A stretch of DNA of 64,000 bases from an uncultured Bacteroidales bacterium (lineage in GTDB: Bacteria; Bacteroidota; Bacteroidia; Bacteroidales; Muribaculaceae). Both the position numbers and the translations under genes were made by a program. Of this stretch, positions 25,366 through 32,724 are shown one piece after another. The notes under the pieces are model-generated. The model was given only the letters and a program-made list of their open reading frames with translations. It made no database searches and had not been told where the DNA came from. Where the stretch lies: NCBI GenBank assembly GCA_902777835.1, contig CACYVC010000006.1:1-64000 (forward strand), read 5' to 3'. Position 1 is the stretch's first letter. Each line of letters begins with the position of its first letter.

Positions 25366-27827
25366 CTAAGTTTCGCTCCCACTTGCTTCTCGAGGTTTGC
25401 GATGATTTTGTTCATCACAGCGTCGATTTGCTTGTCTTGCAAGGTCTTCACGTCATCTTGCAGGATGATGCTGATGGCGTAAGACTTCTTGCCTGCTTTG
25501 AGGTTCTTGCCCTCATAGACATCAAAGAGGTTCACGCCGCGCAGCAGGTGACGCTCGCTCTGCTCAACCACCTTCTTGATGTCGGCGTAGGTGACATCAC
25601 TGTCAACGAGCAACGCCAAGTCACGGCGCACTGGCAGGGTCTTGGGAAGATCGGCAAACTTAGTCTTGGCCTTAGCCGCCATCTTGCACACTGCGTTCCA
25701 GTCAAGCTCAGCGAAATATACCACTTGGGTACAATGGGTCTTCTTGTGCTGCTCGGCAGAGATAATACCAAGTTCGGCAATGAGTTTGCCGCCACGATTC
25801 TTGTAAGCCAAACCCAGTGCAAACACGTCATTCTGGAACTCCTCTTGCAAGAGGTCGTGCTCAGCGATACCCAAGCGACGGAATATGTTCTCGACGGTGG
25901 CCTTCAAGTCATAGAAATTGAGTTTGCGGGCTTTGTCGTTCCAACTGTCGCCGTGATTCTCACCAGTTAGCCAAATGCCAAGTGCGGTGTGCTCGCTATA
26001 AGGAGCGAGAGCCACTTCCTCGGGGCTGGCCTCGGGGCTGAAGTGATAAACATTACCAAACTCATACATCCTGAGGTTGGGGTTCTTGTGGTTAATGTTG
26101 CGGGCAGCGCTCTCCAGTCCGCCAAAGAGAAGCGTCTGGCGCATCAAGCACAAGTCGCTGCTCAAGGGGTTCATCACGTGCACGCAGTTGGCCTCGGGAT
26201 AAGTCTCACAGCCCTCATAGTAGCTTTGTGCTGTAAGCGAGTTGTTCATTATCTCATAGTAGCCTTGTGATGTGAGTTGGTTAGAGATAAGTTCCTGCAT
26301 ATCGTCGCGGAAATCGACCATGCCCTTGATGGAGAGCGAACTCTTCACCTGAGTGTCAATCTCCACATTGTTGTAGCCATACACGCGCAGAATGTCTTCC
26401 ACCACGTCGCATGGACGCTGCACGTCAACGCGATAGGTGGGCACCACGAGGTTGAGTTTCTCGTCGTCCTCGGCTGTGATTTCCATTTCCAGACTCTTGA
26501 CGATGTCCTTAACAGTCTCCTTGTCAAGATTCTTGCCAATGAGGTTGTTAACGTAGTCGTAGCGCAACTCCACGGGGAAGCCAGGGAAGTCGTGCTGCTT
26601 GATGTCAACTATCTCGCCGCAAATCTCACCACCGGCAATCTCCTTGATGAGCTTGGCAGCAAGTTTGAGGTTATAAATCACGTCATTGGGATCAATGCCG
26701 CGCTCGTTGCGGAACGAGGCGTCGGTGTTCAGCGCAAAGCGACGCGCGCTCTTGCGAATCCATGTGGGATGGAAATAGGCAGCTTCAAGGAAGATGTCGG
26801 TGGTCTCTTCGGTAACGCCACTGTCAAGACCGCCAAACACGCCACCTATGCACATAGGCTCCTCGGCGTTGCAAATCATCAGGTCGCGGTCGGTGAGCGT
26901 GCGCTCCACGCCGTCGAGGGTGACGAATTTGGTGCCTGGCGCGCAGGTCTTAACCACCACCTTGCCGCCCTTAATCTTGTTGAGGTCGAAGCAGTGCAGT
27001 GGCTGGTTGGTGCCAAGCAGGATATAGTTGGTGATATCTACAATGCTGTTGATGGGACGCTGGCCAACGGTAGTCAGGTAGTCTTTGAGCCATTTGGGGC
27101 TCTCGCCAACTTTCACGTTGCGGATGGTCAAGCCGCAGTAGCGCGGACATGCCTCGCCAGTGACTACCTCAACGGGAATTGCGCCGTCTTGGCGGTCAAT
27201 CTTGAAGTTGTCAACGCTGGGGCGACGCAGGTTACCGTCCTTGCCGTGGCGCTTGAGCCAAGCGTTGAGGTCGCGGGCCACGCCGTAGTGCGAACCGCCG
27301 TCAATGCGGTTAGGAGTGAGGTCAACCTCTATGAGCCAGTCGCTCTCAATGCCATAGTAGGTGGCGGCGGGAGTGCCCACCACTGCATCGTCGGGCAGCA
27401 CGATGATGCCGGCATGGTCGCTGCCAATGCCTATCTCGTCCTCGGCGCAAATCATGCCGAAGGAGTCGGTGCCGCGAAGCTTAGATTTCTTGATGACAAA
27501 TTCCTTGTCGCCATCGTAGAGAACAGTTCCCACAGTTGCCACTATCACCTTTTGGCCCGCTGCCACGTTGGGGGCGCCGCACACTATCTGCACTGGTTCC
27601 TCACCATTGCCCAAGTCAACGGTGGTAAGATGCAAGTGGTCACTATTGGGGTGAGGCTCGCAAGTGAGAACTTTGCCCACTACGATGCCTTTGAGGCCAC
27701 CACGAATTGTCTCTACTTCCTCGACTGCACCCACCTCAAGTCCAAGCGATGTCAACGCGTCGCCCACTTCCTGAGCAGTGAGGTCAAAGTCAAGGTATTG
27801 TTTCAACCATTTTAATGAAATGTTCAT
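25362..27827 (-). CDS. pheT: phenylalanyl-tRNA synthetase beta subunit
   Basis: An 821-residue subunit of the alpha2-beta2 enzyme that charges tRNA-Phe. Order: N-terminal MNISLKWLKQYLDFDLT, tRNA-binding OB domain (about 40-150, VGKVLTCEPHPNSDHLHLTTVDLG), B3/B4 editing domain (RYCGLTIRNVKVGESPKWL, NSIVDITNYILL), B5 domain, catalytic-like core (YGYNNVEI, VMNPLSSDLCLMRQTLLFGG), and C-terminal FDX-ACB anticodon-binding domain (LPVRRDLALLVDSDVTYADI). Full length. pheS is not in the window. First gene of the pheT-cupin-yebC unit, with a TACCTTTG box upstream. Confidence 0.97.
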   Translation of the reverse strand: MNISLKWLKQYLDFDLTAQEVGDALTSLGLEVGAVEEVETIRGGLKGIVVGKVLTCEPHPNSDHLHLTTVDLGNGEEPVQIVCGAPNVAAGQKVIVATVGTVLYDGDKEFVIKKSKLRGTDSFGMICAEDEIGIGSDHAGIIVLPDDAVVGTPAATYYGIESDWLIEVDLTPNRIDGGSHYGVARDLNAWLKRHGKDGNLRRPSVDNFKIDRQDGAIPVEVVTGEACPRYCGLTIRNVKVGESPKWLKDYLTTVGQRPINSIVDITNYILLGTNQPLHCFDLNKIKGGKVVVKTCAPGTKFVTLDGVERTLTDRDLMICNAEEPMCIGGVFGGLDSGVTEETTDIFLEAAYFHPTWIRKSARRFALNTDASFRNERGIDPNDVIYNLKLAAKLIKEIAGGEICGEIVDIKQHDFPGFPVELRYDYVNNLIGKNLDKETVKDIVKSLEMEITAEDDEKLNLVVPTYRVDVQRPCDVVEDILRVYGYNNVEIDTQVKSSLSIKGMVDFRDDMQELISNQLTSQGYYEIMNNSLTAQSYYEGCETYPEANCVHVMNPLSSDLCLMRQTLLFGGLESAARNINHKNPNLRMYEFGNVYHFSPEASPEEVALAPYSEHTALGIWLTGENHGDSWNDKARKLNFYDLKATVENIFRRLGIAEHDLLQEEFQNDVFALGLAYKNRGGKLIAELGIISAEQHKKTHCTQVVYFAELDWNAVCKMAAKAKTKFADLPKTLPVRRDLALLVDSDVTYADIKKVVEQSERHLLRGVNLFDVYEGKNLKAGKKSYAISIILQDDVKTLQDKQIDAVMNKIIANLEKQVGAKLR

Positions 27828-27910
27828 ATTTTATATTGTTATATGTTTCGATTTCAGCATTTTAATTGATTGTGACGGAATTAAAAAGGTCCATTTTCCC
27901 AATCAACCTG

Positions 27911-27918
27911 CAAAGGTA
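27911..27918 (-). promoter_or_regulatory. -7 box for pheT
   Basis: TACCTTTG followed by CAGG on the minus strand (27918-27911), giving a leader of about 75 bases. No clear -33 element. Confidence 0.5.
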
Positions 27919-28014
27919 CAAATTTTTTAAATAATGTATAGCATTTCATCACTAAAGTTTCATTTTTCACTGAAAACAGGAAAAAAACAGAAGTCAGACC
28001 CCAGAAAAACACCT

Positions 28015-28063
28015 TCTGAAATCTAACCTATGATATCTGAATTCTGACCTCTGAAATCTACTT
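28015..28063. repeat. heptamer repeat array between pheT and the FecR-like gene
   Basis: Seven 7-base units with core TCT-GA (TCTGAAA, TCTAACC, TATGATA, TCTGAAT, TCTGACC, TCTGAAA, TCTACTT), ending inside the stop codon of the gene at 28058. Confidence 0.7.
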
Positions 28064-29536
28064 TATCTTGATGCCATATTTCTTGGCGGCTGCATCCAGG
28101 TCAAACTTCTGTAGCTTTGCTTCGCCATATTCATCAACGGTGCCTACTTGCCCTGGCTTCAGAGTAAATATCAATGTCTTGCATGTCACTTTAATAGAGC
28201 CTTTAAACAGGAACACTCGCGAGGTTTTGTGGTCATCTACAAGCATATAGACGGCACCATTGGGTTGGGCTGTGCAATTCGTCATTTTGAAAAAAGGATT
28301 GGGGGTGTTTTCACTCTTCTGATGACGCCCCACAATGCGTCCCTGATAAATGCTCCAATTGTCTACGCCATTTTCGCGATTACGCAAAAGGACTTTGGAT
28401 CTCCCCATGATTTTCATCACACCCATATCGTCGCAATGGTCAAGCAACAACTCCGTCTCGTCATCACCTGTAATAATCCAGTCTCGGTAATATATAGGAC
28501 TTAAACCGTCTATTAATTTATGGTTGGTCTTCTTGTCATCGCTGTTGCAAATTGTTACAGCGTCGCCGCCACTTAGCGAGCGCAAGAAGTAGTTGCTGAA
28601 CTGACCATGACAGTGCGAACAGCGGTCATCAGTAGCCACATCATCCCAAGTGAAAGATTTGGGGGTGACAGATTCTGCGCCCTTATCGCCAATTTCCCAA
28701 ACCACATCTAACTCGCCAGTTTCATTACGATTAGAGTTGACATCCAAAACGAGTTTCCCGCCATGCTGAGGAATAAAATCTTCTGATGGAACCTGATAGG
28801 TCGTCTTGAAAAGAGGTTCTTGCAGCTCAGATTTAACATCACATCCATCCATGGTCAGCATCGTACACATATCACTCTTACCCTGACAAGTTATATTTAC
28901 GGTAGCTCCTCGTGGTATTTTACATTTATAAATTGCGTGCTCGTACTCGAGACCACCATTACCTTTTTTCTTCTCTATTTTCTTTTCCAATACAGTTCCG
29001 GCAGTAAAGGTATAATGCATTTCTCCGCCCTTTACTCCTTTTACCTTACCGCTTATTTCGTTGGCATTTTTCACCGAAATTTCCTTCACCACATCCCAGT
29101 CGATAATACAATAGAACCGCCCCATGCGGCCAGTGTAACTCATTTGCACTTCCACCTTAGTGGCATTATTGGGGACCTTGTAAGATGCTTTTGCCGATGC
29201 CTTGCCTTTCTTGTCTTGAACTTTTTCTTTCTTGCCAGCGATGGTTACCCACATTTCCACTTCCAAATCTTGGGGGGTCCTCATGTAATCCTCAAGTTTT
29301 TTGTAGGTTGCCGACACGGTGCTGCCCGCCTCTACTTGGCCGTTAATAGATACCATCATATCGGTGGTGCCTTGCCCCTTTAATTTCTTATCGGTTACTA
29401 CTCCGCCCGAGAAAGAGTATTCCATCTTCGTGCCTTGGCGAGTCATCGTGCCCTTGTAACTGTCGGCACGAGCTGGCAATATCGATGCCACTGCAAGCAT
29501 CACCACCAGCGTAAAATAACTAATTCTTGATTTCAT
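28058..29536 (-). CDS. secreted protein with duplicated beta domain and FecR-like C-terminus
   Basis: A 492-residue protein from MKSRISYF, whose signal peptide ends near LPARA; an upstream start at 29617 would precede this signal and is rejected. Residues about 25-155 and 165-305 look like two copies of one beta-rich domain (paired MEYSFSGGVVTDKK / MHYTFTAGTVLEKK and SYKVPNNATKVEV / TYQVPSEDFIPQ). Then a WDDV..DRCSHCHGQF segment containing a CxxCH motif, and a C-terminal FecR-like region (IMGRSKVLLRN, FLFKGSIKVTCKTLIFTLKPGQ). Possibly binds a ligand at the surface or periplasm; the CxxCH could bind heme c or a metal but a single motif is weak evidence. No FecI or TonB receptor is adjacent. 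Confidence 0.65.
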   Translation of the reverse strand: MKSRISYFTLVVMLAVASILPARADSYKGTMTRQGTKMEYSFSGGVVTDKKLKGQGTTDMMVSINGQVEAGSTVSATYKKLEDYMRTPQDLEVEMWVTIAGKKEKVQDKKGKASAKASYKVPNNATKVEVQMSYTGRMGRFYCIIDWDVVKEISVKNANEISGKVKGVKGGEMHYTFTAGTVLEKKIEKKKGNGGLEYEHAIYKCKIPRGATVNITCQGKSDMCTMLTMDGCDVKSELQEPLFKTTYQVPSEDFIPQHGGKLVLDVNSNRNETGELDVVWEIGDKGAESVTPKSFTWDDVATDDRCSHCHGQFSNYFLRSLSGGDAVTICNSDDKKTNHKLIDGLSPIYYRDWIITGDDETELLLDHCDDMGVMKIMGRSKVLLRNRENGVDNWSIYQGRIVGRHQKSENTPNPFFKMTNCTAQPNGAVYMLVDDHKTSRVFLFKGSIKVTCKTLIFTLKPGQVGTVDEYGEAKLQKFDLDAAAKKYGIKIK

Positions 29537-29665
29537 AATATTTATAGTTTTATTGGTTATCATATTAATTGGCAAATCATTTCGCACAAAGATAATGCAA
29601 ATAATTAAAAAACGCAAACAATAGATGTAATCACCCTTGGATATCTATCAGAATTGATAGTATTC

Positions 29666-29697
29666 TTTGCAAATTATATTTTTTTGTTATATATTTG
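29666..29697 (+). promoter_or_regulatory. promoter for the Cys-rich paralogue array
   Basis: TTTG (29666-29669), 20 bases, TATATTTG (29690-29697). Good match to the phylum consensus. Leader to the ATG at 29853 is about 150 bases and contains two heptamer arrays. Confidence 0.6.
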
Positions 29698-29760
29698 CGT
29701 TTTAATTATCATACATTTAACTTTTTGACATTATCGCAGTCTAATTAACGAGATATAAGA

Positions 29761-29850
29761 AACTCACAACTCATAACTCATAACTGATAAAAATCAAAAT
29801 TGGGAATCCTCCATAATAACTGTGAACTATGAACTGTGAACTATGAACTA
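29761..29850. repeat. two heptamer arrays in the leader of the Cys-rich array
   Basis: Four units AACTCAC, AACTCAT, AACTCAT, AACTGAT (29761-29788) and four units TGAACTA, TGAACTG, TGAACTA, TGAACTA (29823-29850) ending two bases before the ATG at 29853. Confidence 0.8.
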
Positions 29851-29852
29851 CT

Positions 29853-30866
29853 ATGAAACCAGGCAAGAAAATATGTGAGACACTGAAGGCTATCCGCAGC
29901 GATATAGCCAGTGCCAACGAGATTGACTATACCCCCACACCATGCAATCATGAGGGCGACTGCGATGGCACTTGCCCCGCATGCGAGAGCGAGATGCGGT
30001 GGATAGAGCGACAGCTGCGCGTGCGACAGGCTCTGGGCAAGGCTGTAACCATTGCTGGCGTGAGCATGGCGCTGAGCCTTGGAGCCAGTGCCGCCACACC
30101 ATCGCCAACAGGGGTGGACCAAAAAAGAAAAACTAACCCTCCAACAAGACCAACAAAACCAAATAGAGAGCGAACCGCAGGTGTGGTGAGAAGGCCACCT
30201 ATCAATAAGGAGGAAGAAGAGCAACAGAGGCAACTCGAAGCAGAAAGAATGCGCAAAATGCTCGAAGAGCAAAGAAGACGGGAGCTGGAAAACCAACCCA
30301 CAAGAGGTAAAGTGCCGCTGCCACCTGAGGAGAGAGACACTGTCGATAAAACATTACCACCAAGTAGTTCGCAATTTGTAGCCGAAGGCGACACCATAAT
30401 CACCAAAGACGGAAAAGAAGTTGTGGTGAGAGAGCTAACTAGTGGTATTGTTGATGAGGTTGGCCAGCTCAACATGGACTCCATCTACACCGATGTGGAC
30501 ATAGAGGCTAAATTTCCCGATGGCGACGAGGCAATGGACGCGCTCATCCGTGACCAGCTCTACATCCCAGAAGAGATTCTTGAGCCCATCAAGGAGATCA
30601 AAGGTACCATCAAGGCGCGCTGCATAGTCAAAGCGCTGGTGGAGCGCGACGGCACTATCAGCGATGCCGTGATTGAGAAAACCACCACTGCTGCCATCTT
30701 CGACAAAGAGGCGCTGCAGGCAGTGAAAAACCTGCCACCATTCCTTCCTGCCCGCCTCTATGGCGCGAAAGTTCGCTCCTGGAAACTCATCCCTGTGGAG
30801 TTTATCTATGACTTCTCAAATCCCAAGCAGACAAGCGAACAAGGAGACGAGCAAACAAGGCAATAG
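29853..30866 (+). CDS. Cys-rich N-terminal module fused to TonB C-terminal domain
   Basis: A 337-residue protein. Residues 1-62 form a module shared with the next three genes: GKKICETLKAIR, then C31-x5-C37-x3-C41-x2-C44 (HEGDCDGTCPACE), then RQALGKAVTIAG leading into a hydrophobic segment (about 64-80). This could be a membrane anchor with a cytoplasmic metal-binding head. Residues 85-165 are Pro- and charge-rich (periplasm-spanning linker), and the last about 110 residues match the TonB C-terminal fold (TIKARCIVKALVERDGTISD, EALQAVKNLPPFLPARLYG, KLIPVEFIY). Likely an energy-transducer-like protein. First gene of the array, after a good promoter. Function of the Cys module unknown. Confidence 0.75.
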   Translation: MKPGKKICETLKAIRSDIASANEIDYTPTPCNHEGDCDGTCPACESEMRWIERQLRVRQALGKAVTIAGVSMALSLGASAATPSPTGVDQKRKTNPPTRPTKPNRERTAGVVRRPPINKEEEEQQRQLEAERMRKMLEEQRRRELENQPTRGKVPLPPEERDTVDKTLPPSSSQFVAEGDTIITKDGKEVVVRELTSGIVDEVGQLNMDSIYTDVDIEAKFPDGDEAMDALIRDQLYIPEEILEPIKEIKGTIKARCIVKALVERDGTISDAVIEKTTTAAIFDKEALQAVKNLPPFLPARLYGAKVRSWKLIPVEFIYDFSNPKQTSEQGDEQTRQ

Positions 30867-30912
30867 CAGTTTTCCATACCACTATTCAACTACTCCATTA
30901 AAATCATATATT

Positions 30913-31398
30913 ATGAAAAAAGGCAAGAAAATATGTGAGACATTAAAGGCCATCAGGCGAGACATCGCTGTTGCTAATGAGATAGACTACCAGCCAGCCG
31001 AGTGCCACCACGAGGGCGACTGCGCCGGCACCTGCCCTAAGTGCGAGAGCGAGACCCGCTGGCTGGAGCGACAGCTGCGCAACCGCCAGGCACTGGGCAA
31101 AATGGTAACCATAGCTGGATTGAGCCTGGCGTTAGGAGCATTGAGTTCGTGCCACAAGCACCATAAATATAACCTCGACGACTCCGAAAGCTCCGATATT
31201 TCCTGCTCTCACGAAACTTGCACCAGCTATGAAGATGTGGATGGATATCTTGACGACTCCGACTCCTGCTTCACTCCTCTGGTCAGCGGTGAGAAAAATG
31301 CTTATTTAGACGATGAAGGGGATGATGACGAAGATGATCGTGAAGTAGTAATGGGTGAAGTCGCTGTTGACGAGAACGGCAACACTTATGGACCATAA
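30913..31398 (+). CDS. Cys-rich module lipoprotein-like paralogue 2
   Basis: A 161-residue protein from MKKGKKICETLK; a longer reading from 30760 overlaps the preceding gene and is rejected. The N-terminal module is nearly identical to the first gene (Cys 31, 37, 41, 44), and the hydrophobic segment ends in a lipobox-like ALSSC (Cys80) followed at once by His-rich HKHHK. After that the chain is Asp/Ser/Glu-rich and ends DDEDDREVVMGEVAVDENG, a tail shared with paralogue 3. If the lipobox is used, the 60-residue Cys module would be removed or retained as an unusually long n-region; otherwise it is a cytoplasmic head. Function unknown. Confidence 0.75.
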   Translation: MKKGKKICETLKAIRRDIAVANEIDYQPAECHHEGDCAGTCPKCESETRWLERQLRNRQALGKMVTIAGLSLALGALSSCHKHHKYNLDDSESSDISCSHETCTSYEDVDGYLDDSDSCFTPLVSGEKNAYLDDEGDDDEDDREVVMGEVAVDENGNTYGP

Positions 31399-31403
31399 TT
31401 AAT

Positions 31404-31516
31404 CGAGGATCGGAAATCGGGGATCGAGGATCGGGAATTGTCAACTCTCCATCTCTCACCTCTCCCCTCTCCCCTCAATCTCTCCCCTCTCAACTCTCAA
31501 CTCTCAACTAAACACT
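31404..31516. repeat. compound heptamer arrays between paralogues 2 and 3
   Basis: Five units CGAGGAT, CGGAAAT, CGGGGAT, CGAGGAT, CGGGAAT (31404-31438), then about eleven C/T-rich units such as CTCCCCT, CTCAACT, CTCAACT, AAACACT (31441-31516, one 6-base unit), ending three bases before the ATG at 31520. Confidence 0.8.
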
Positions 31517-31519
31517 ACT

Positions 31520-32032
31520 ATGAAACAAGGAAAACATATTTGCGAGACTCTAAAGGCCATCAGGCGAGACATCGCCGTTGCCAACGAGATAGATTACACT
31601 CCCGCCGAGTGTCACCACGAGGGCGATTGCGCCGGCACATGCCCTAAGTGCGAACAGGAGACACAATGGCTGGAGCGACAGCTGCGCAACCGTCAGGCAC
31701 TGGGCAAAGCTGTTGCCATCGCTGGACTGAGTTTGGCATTAGGAGGCATGACTTCGTGCCATCATCACAAGCACTACTCATTAGACGGTTCGGATGAATC
31801 GGAGGAGTCGCTAGAATACTCAGCCGAATCAGGCGAGATCACAGCAGGTGTCGTTGACGAGTCGTTCTTTAATTCACCTTCCGATGACAATAAAACATTT
31901 AGTTTTTCTAAATTCCTGCGCCACAACCACGAAGAGGGAATTTCCCCTGAAGACAATGATGACGAAGATGATCGTGAAGTAATAATGGGCGAAGTCGCAG
32001 TTGACGAGAACGGAAACACCTATGGACCTTAA
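31520..32032 (+). CDS. Cys-rich module lipoprotein-like paralogue 3
   Basis: A 170-residue protein with the same module (GKHICETLKAIR, C31/C37/C41/C44 in HEGDCAGTCPKCEQE) and hydrophobic segment ending GGMTSC, followed by a His cluster (HHHKHYS). The acidic C-terminal half ends DDEDDREVIMGEVAVDENG, almost identical to paralogue 2. Leader and N-terminal codons are so similar to those of paralogue 4 that a duplication including the upstream repeat array is likely. Confidence 0.75.
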   Translation: MKQGKHICETLKAIRRDIAVANEIDYTPAECHHEGDCAGTCPKCEQETQWLERQLRNRQALGKAVAIAGLSLALGGMTSCHHHKHYSLDGSDESEESLEYSAESGEITAGVVDESFFNSPSDDNKTFSFSKFLRHNHEEGISPEDNDDEDDREVIMGEVAVDENGNTYGP

Positions 32033-32091
32033 TCGGGGAGCGAGGATCGGAATTTGTCAACTCTCCACTCTCAACTCTCCCCTATAAACTA
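32032..32091. repeat. heptamer arrays between paralogues 3 and 4
   Basis: Units CGGGGAG, CGAGGAT, CGGAATT (32032-32052), then TCAACTC, TCCACTC, TCAACTC, TCCCCTA, TAAACTA (32057-32091), ending two bases before the ATG. Same order of repeat families as at 31404-31516, in shorter form. Confidence 0.75.
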
Positions 32092-32093
32092 CT

Positions 32094-32546
32094 ATGGAAC
32101 AAGGAAAACATATTTGCGAAACGCTGAAAGCCATCAGGCGTGATATAGCCAGCGCCAACGAGATTGACTACAATCCCACTGAGTGCACCCATCAGGGCGA
32201 CTGCGCTGGCACTTGCCCCAAGTGCGAACAGGAAACGCAATGGTTAGAGCGACAGCTGCGCAACCGCCAGGCACTAGGCAAAGCCGTGACCATCGCAGGT
32301 CTGAGCGTGGCACTGGGCGCCATGTCGTCGTGCCATCCCAAAATTTTCCAGCCCGACGGCATGATAACGCTTCCCCCCGAGAACAAAGTCGAGACTCAAA
32401 ACCCAAGCAACGGCAACAAAACGGCTCCCACGCTGCAGTTCACGCCCGTTGATTCCACCGAGACACCCATACAGCTCATGGGCGACGTGGTGTGCCCACC
32501 CGACTCTGCCAACATTAAACAACCAAAGAAAACAACAAAGAATTAA
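32094..32546 (+). CDS. Cys-rich module lipoprotein-like paralogue 4
   Basis: A 150-residue protein with the conserved module (C31, C37, C41, C44; THQGDCAGTCPKCEQE) and a hydrophobic segment ending AMSSC, followed by HPK instead of a His cluster. The tail lacks the acidic stretch of paralogues 2 and 3 and instead reads IQLMGDVVCPPDS, with the same MG-(E/D)-V core, and ends in a basic KQPKKTTKN. Last gene of the array; a hairpin with T-run follows at 32558. Function unknown. Confidence 0.72.
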   Translation: MEQGKHICETLKAIRRDIASANEIDYNPTECTHQGDCAGTCPKCEQETQWLERQLRNRQALGKAVTIAGLSVALGAMSSCHPKIFQPDGMITLPPENKVETQNPSNGNKTAPTLQFTPVDSTETPIQLMGDVVCPPDSANIKQPKKTTKN

Positions 32547-32557
32547 CCCGCAAAAAA

Positions 32558-32600
32558 TGTTCACCACTTGGTGTTACACCAGTTGGTGAACATTTTTTTG
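32558..32600 (+). terminator. palindrome pair acting as terminator of the Cys-rich array
   Basis: A 35-base dyad (32558-32592) with outer arms TGTTCACCA/TGGTGAACA and an inner arm TGGTGT/ACACCA, followed by TTTTTTT. It contains two CACCAnnTGGTG units (32562-32573 and 32577-32588). Probably a terminator, but see the second copy 90 bases on. Confidence 0.65.
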
Positions 32601-32647
32601 ATAAGGTTTTTATGCTAAAACTCAATATTTTAGTTAAAAAAATATAA

Positions 32648-32682
32648 TGTTCACTACTTGGTGTCACACCACTTGGTGAACA
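32648..32682. promoter_or_regulatory. operator-like palindrome upstream of the ATPase gene
   Basis: Second copy of the 35-base dyad, with CACTACTTGGTG (32652-32663) and CACCACTTGGTG (32667-32678), again spaced 15 bases start to start. No T-run follows. It ends 16 bases before the -7 box at 32698, so a protein bound here would cover the -33 region. Confidence 0.5.
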
Positions 32683-32697
32683 TATATTTTTTTGTTT

Positions 32698-32705
32698 TAT
32701 ATTTG
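32698..32705 (+). promoter_or_regulatory. -7 box for the ATPase-radical SAM unit
   Basis: TATATTTG, 19 bases before the ATG at 32725; TTG at 32673-32675 (inside the palindrome) could serve as the -33 element. Confidence 0.5.
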
Positions 32706-32724
32706 CAAAAAACAAAGATAAGAA

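Noticed and set aside
26277-27815. 512-codon open frame antisense to pheT
   Set aside because: Lies wholly within pheT, with composition typical of an antisense shadow, no leader and no recognisable domain.
29761-32091. Possible CRISPR array because of regularly spaced short repeats
   Set aside because: Units are 7 bases without unique spacers and no cas genes are present; these are direct tandem repeats.
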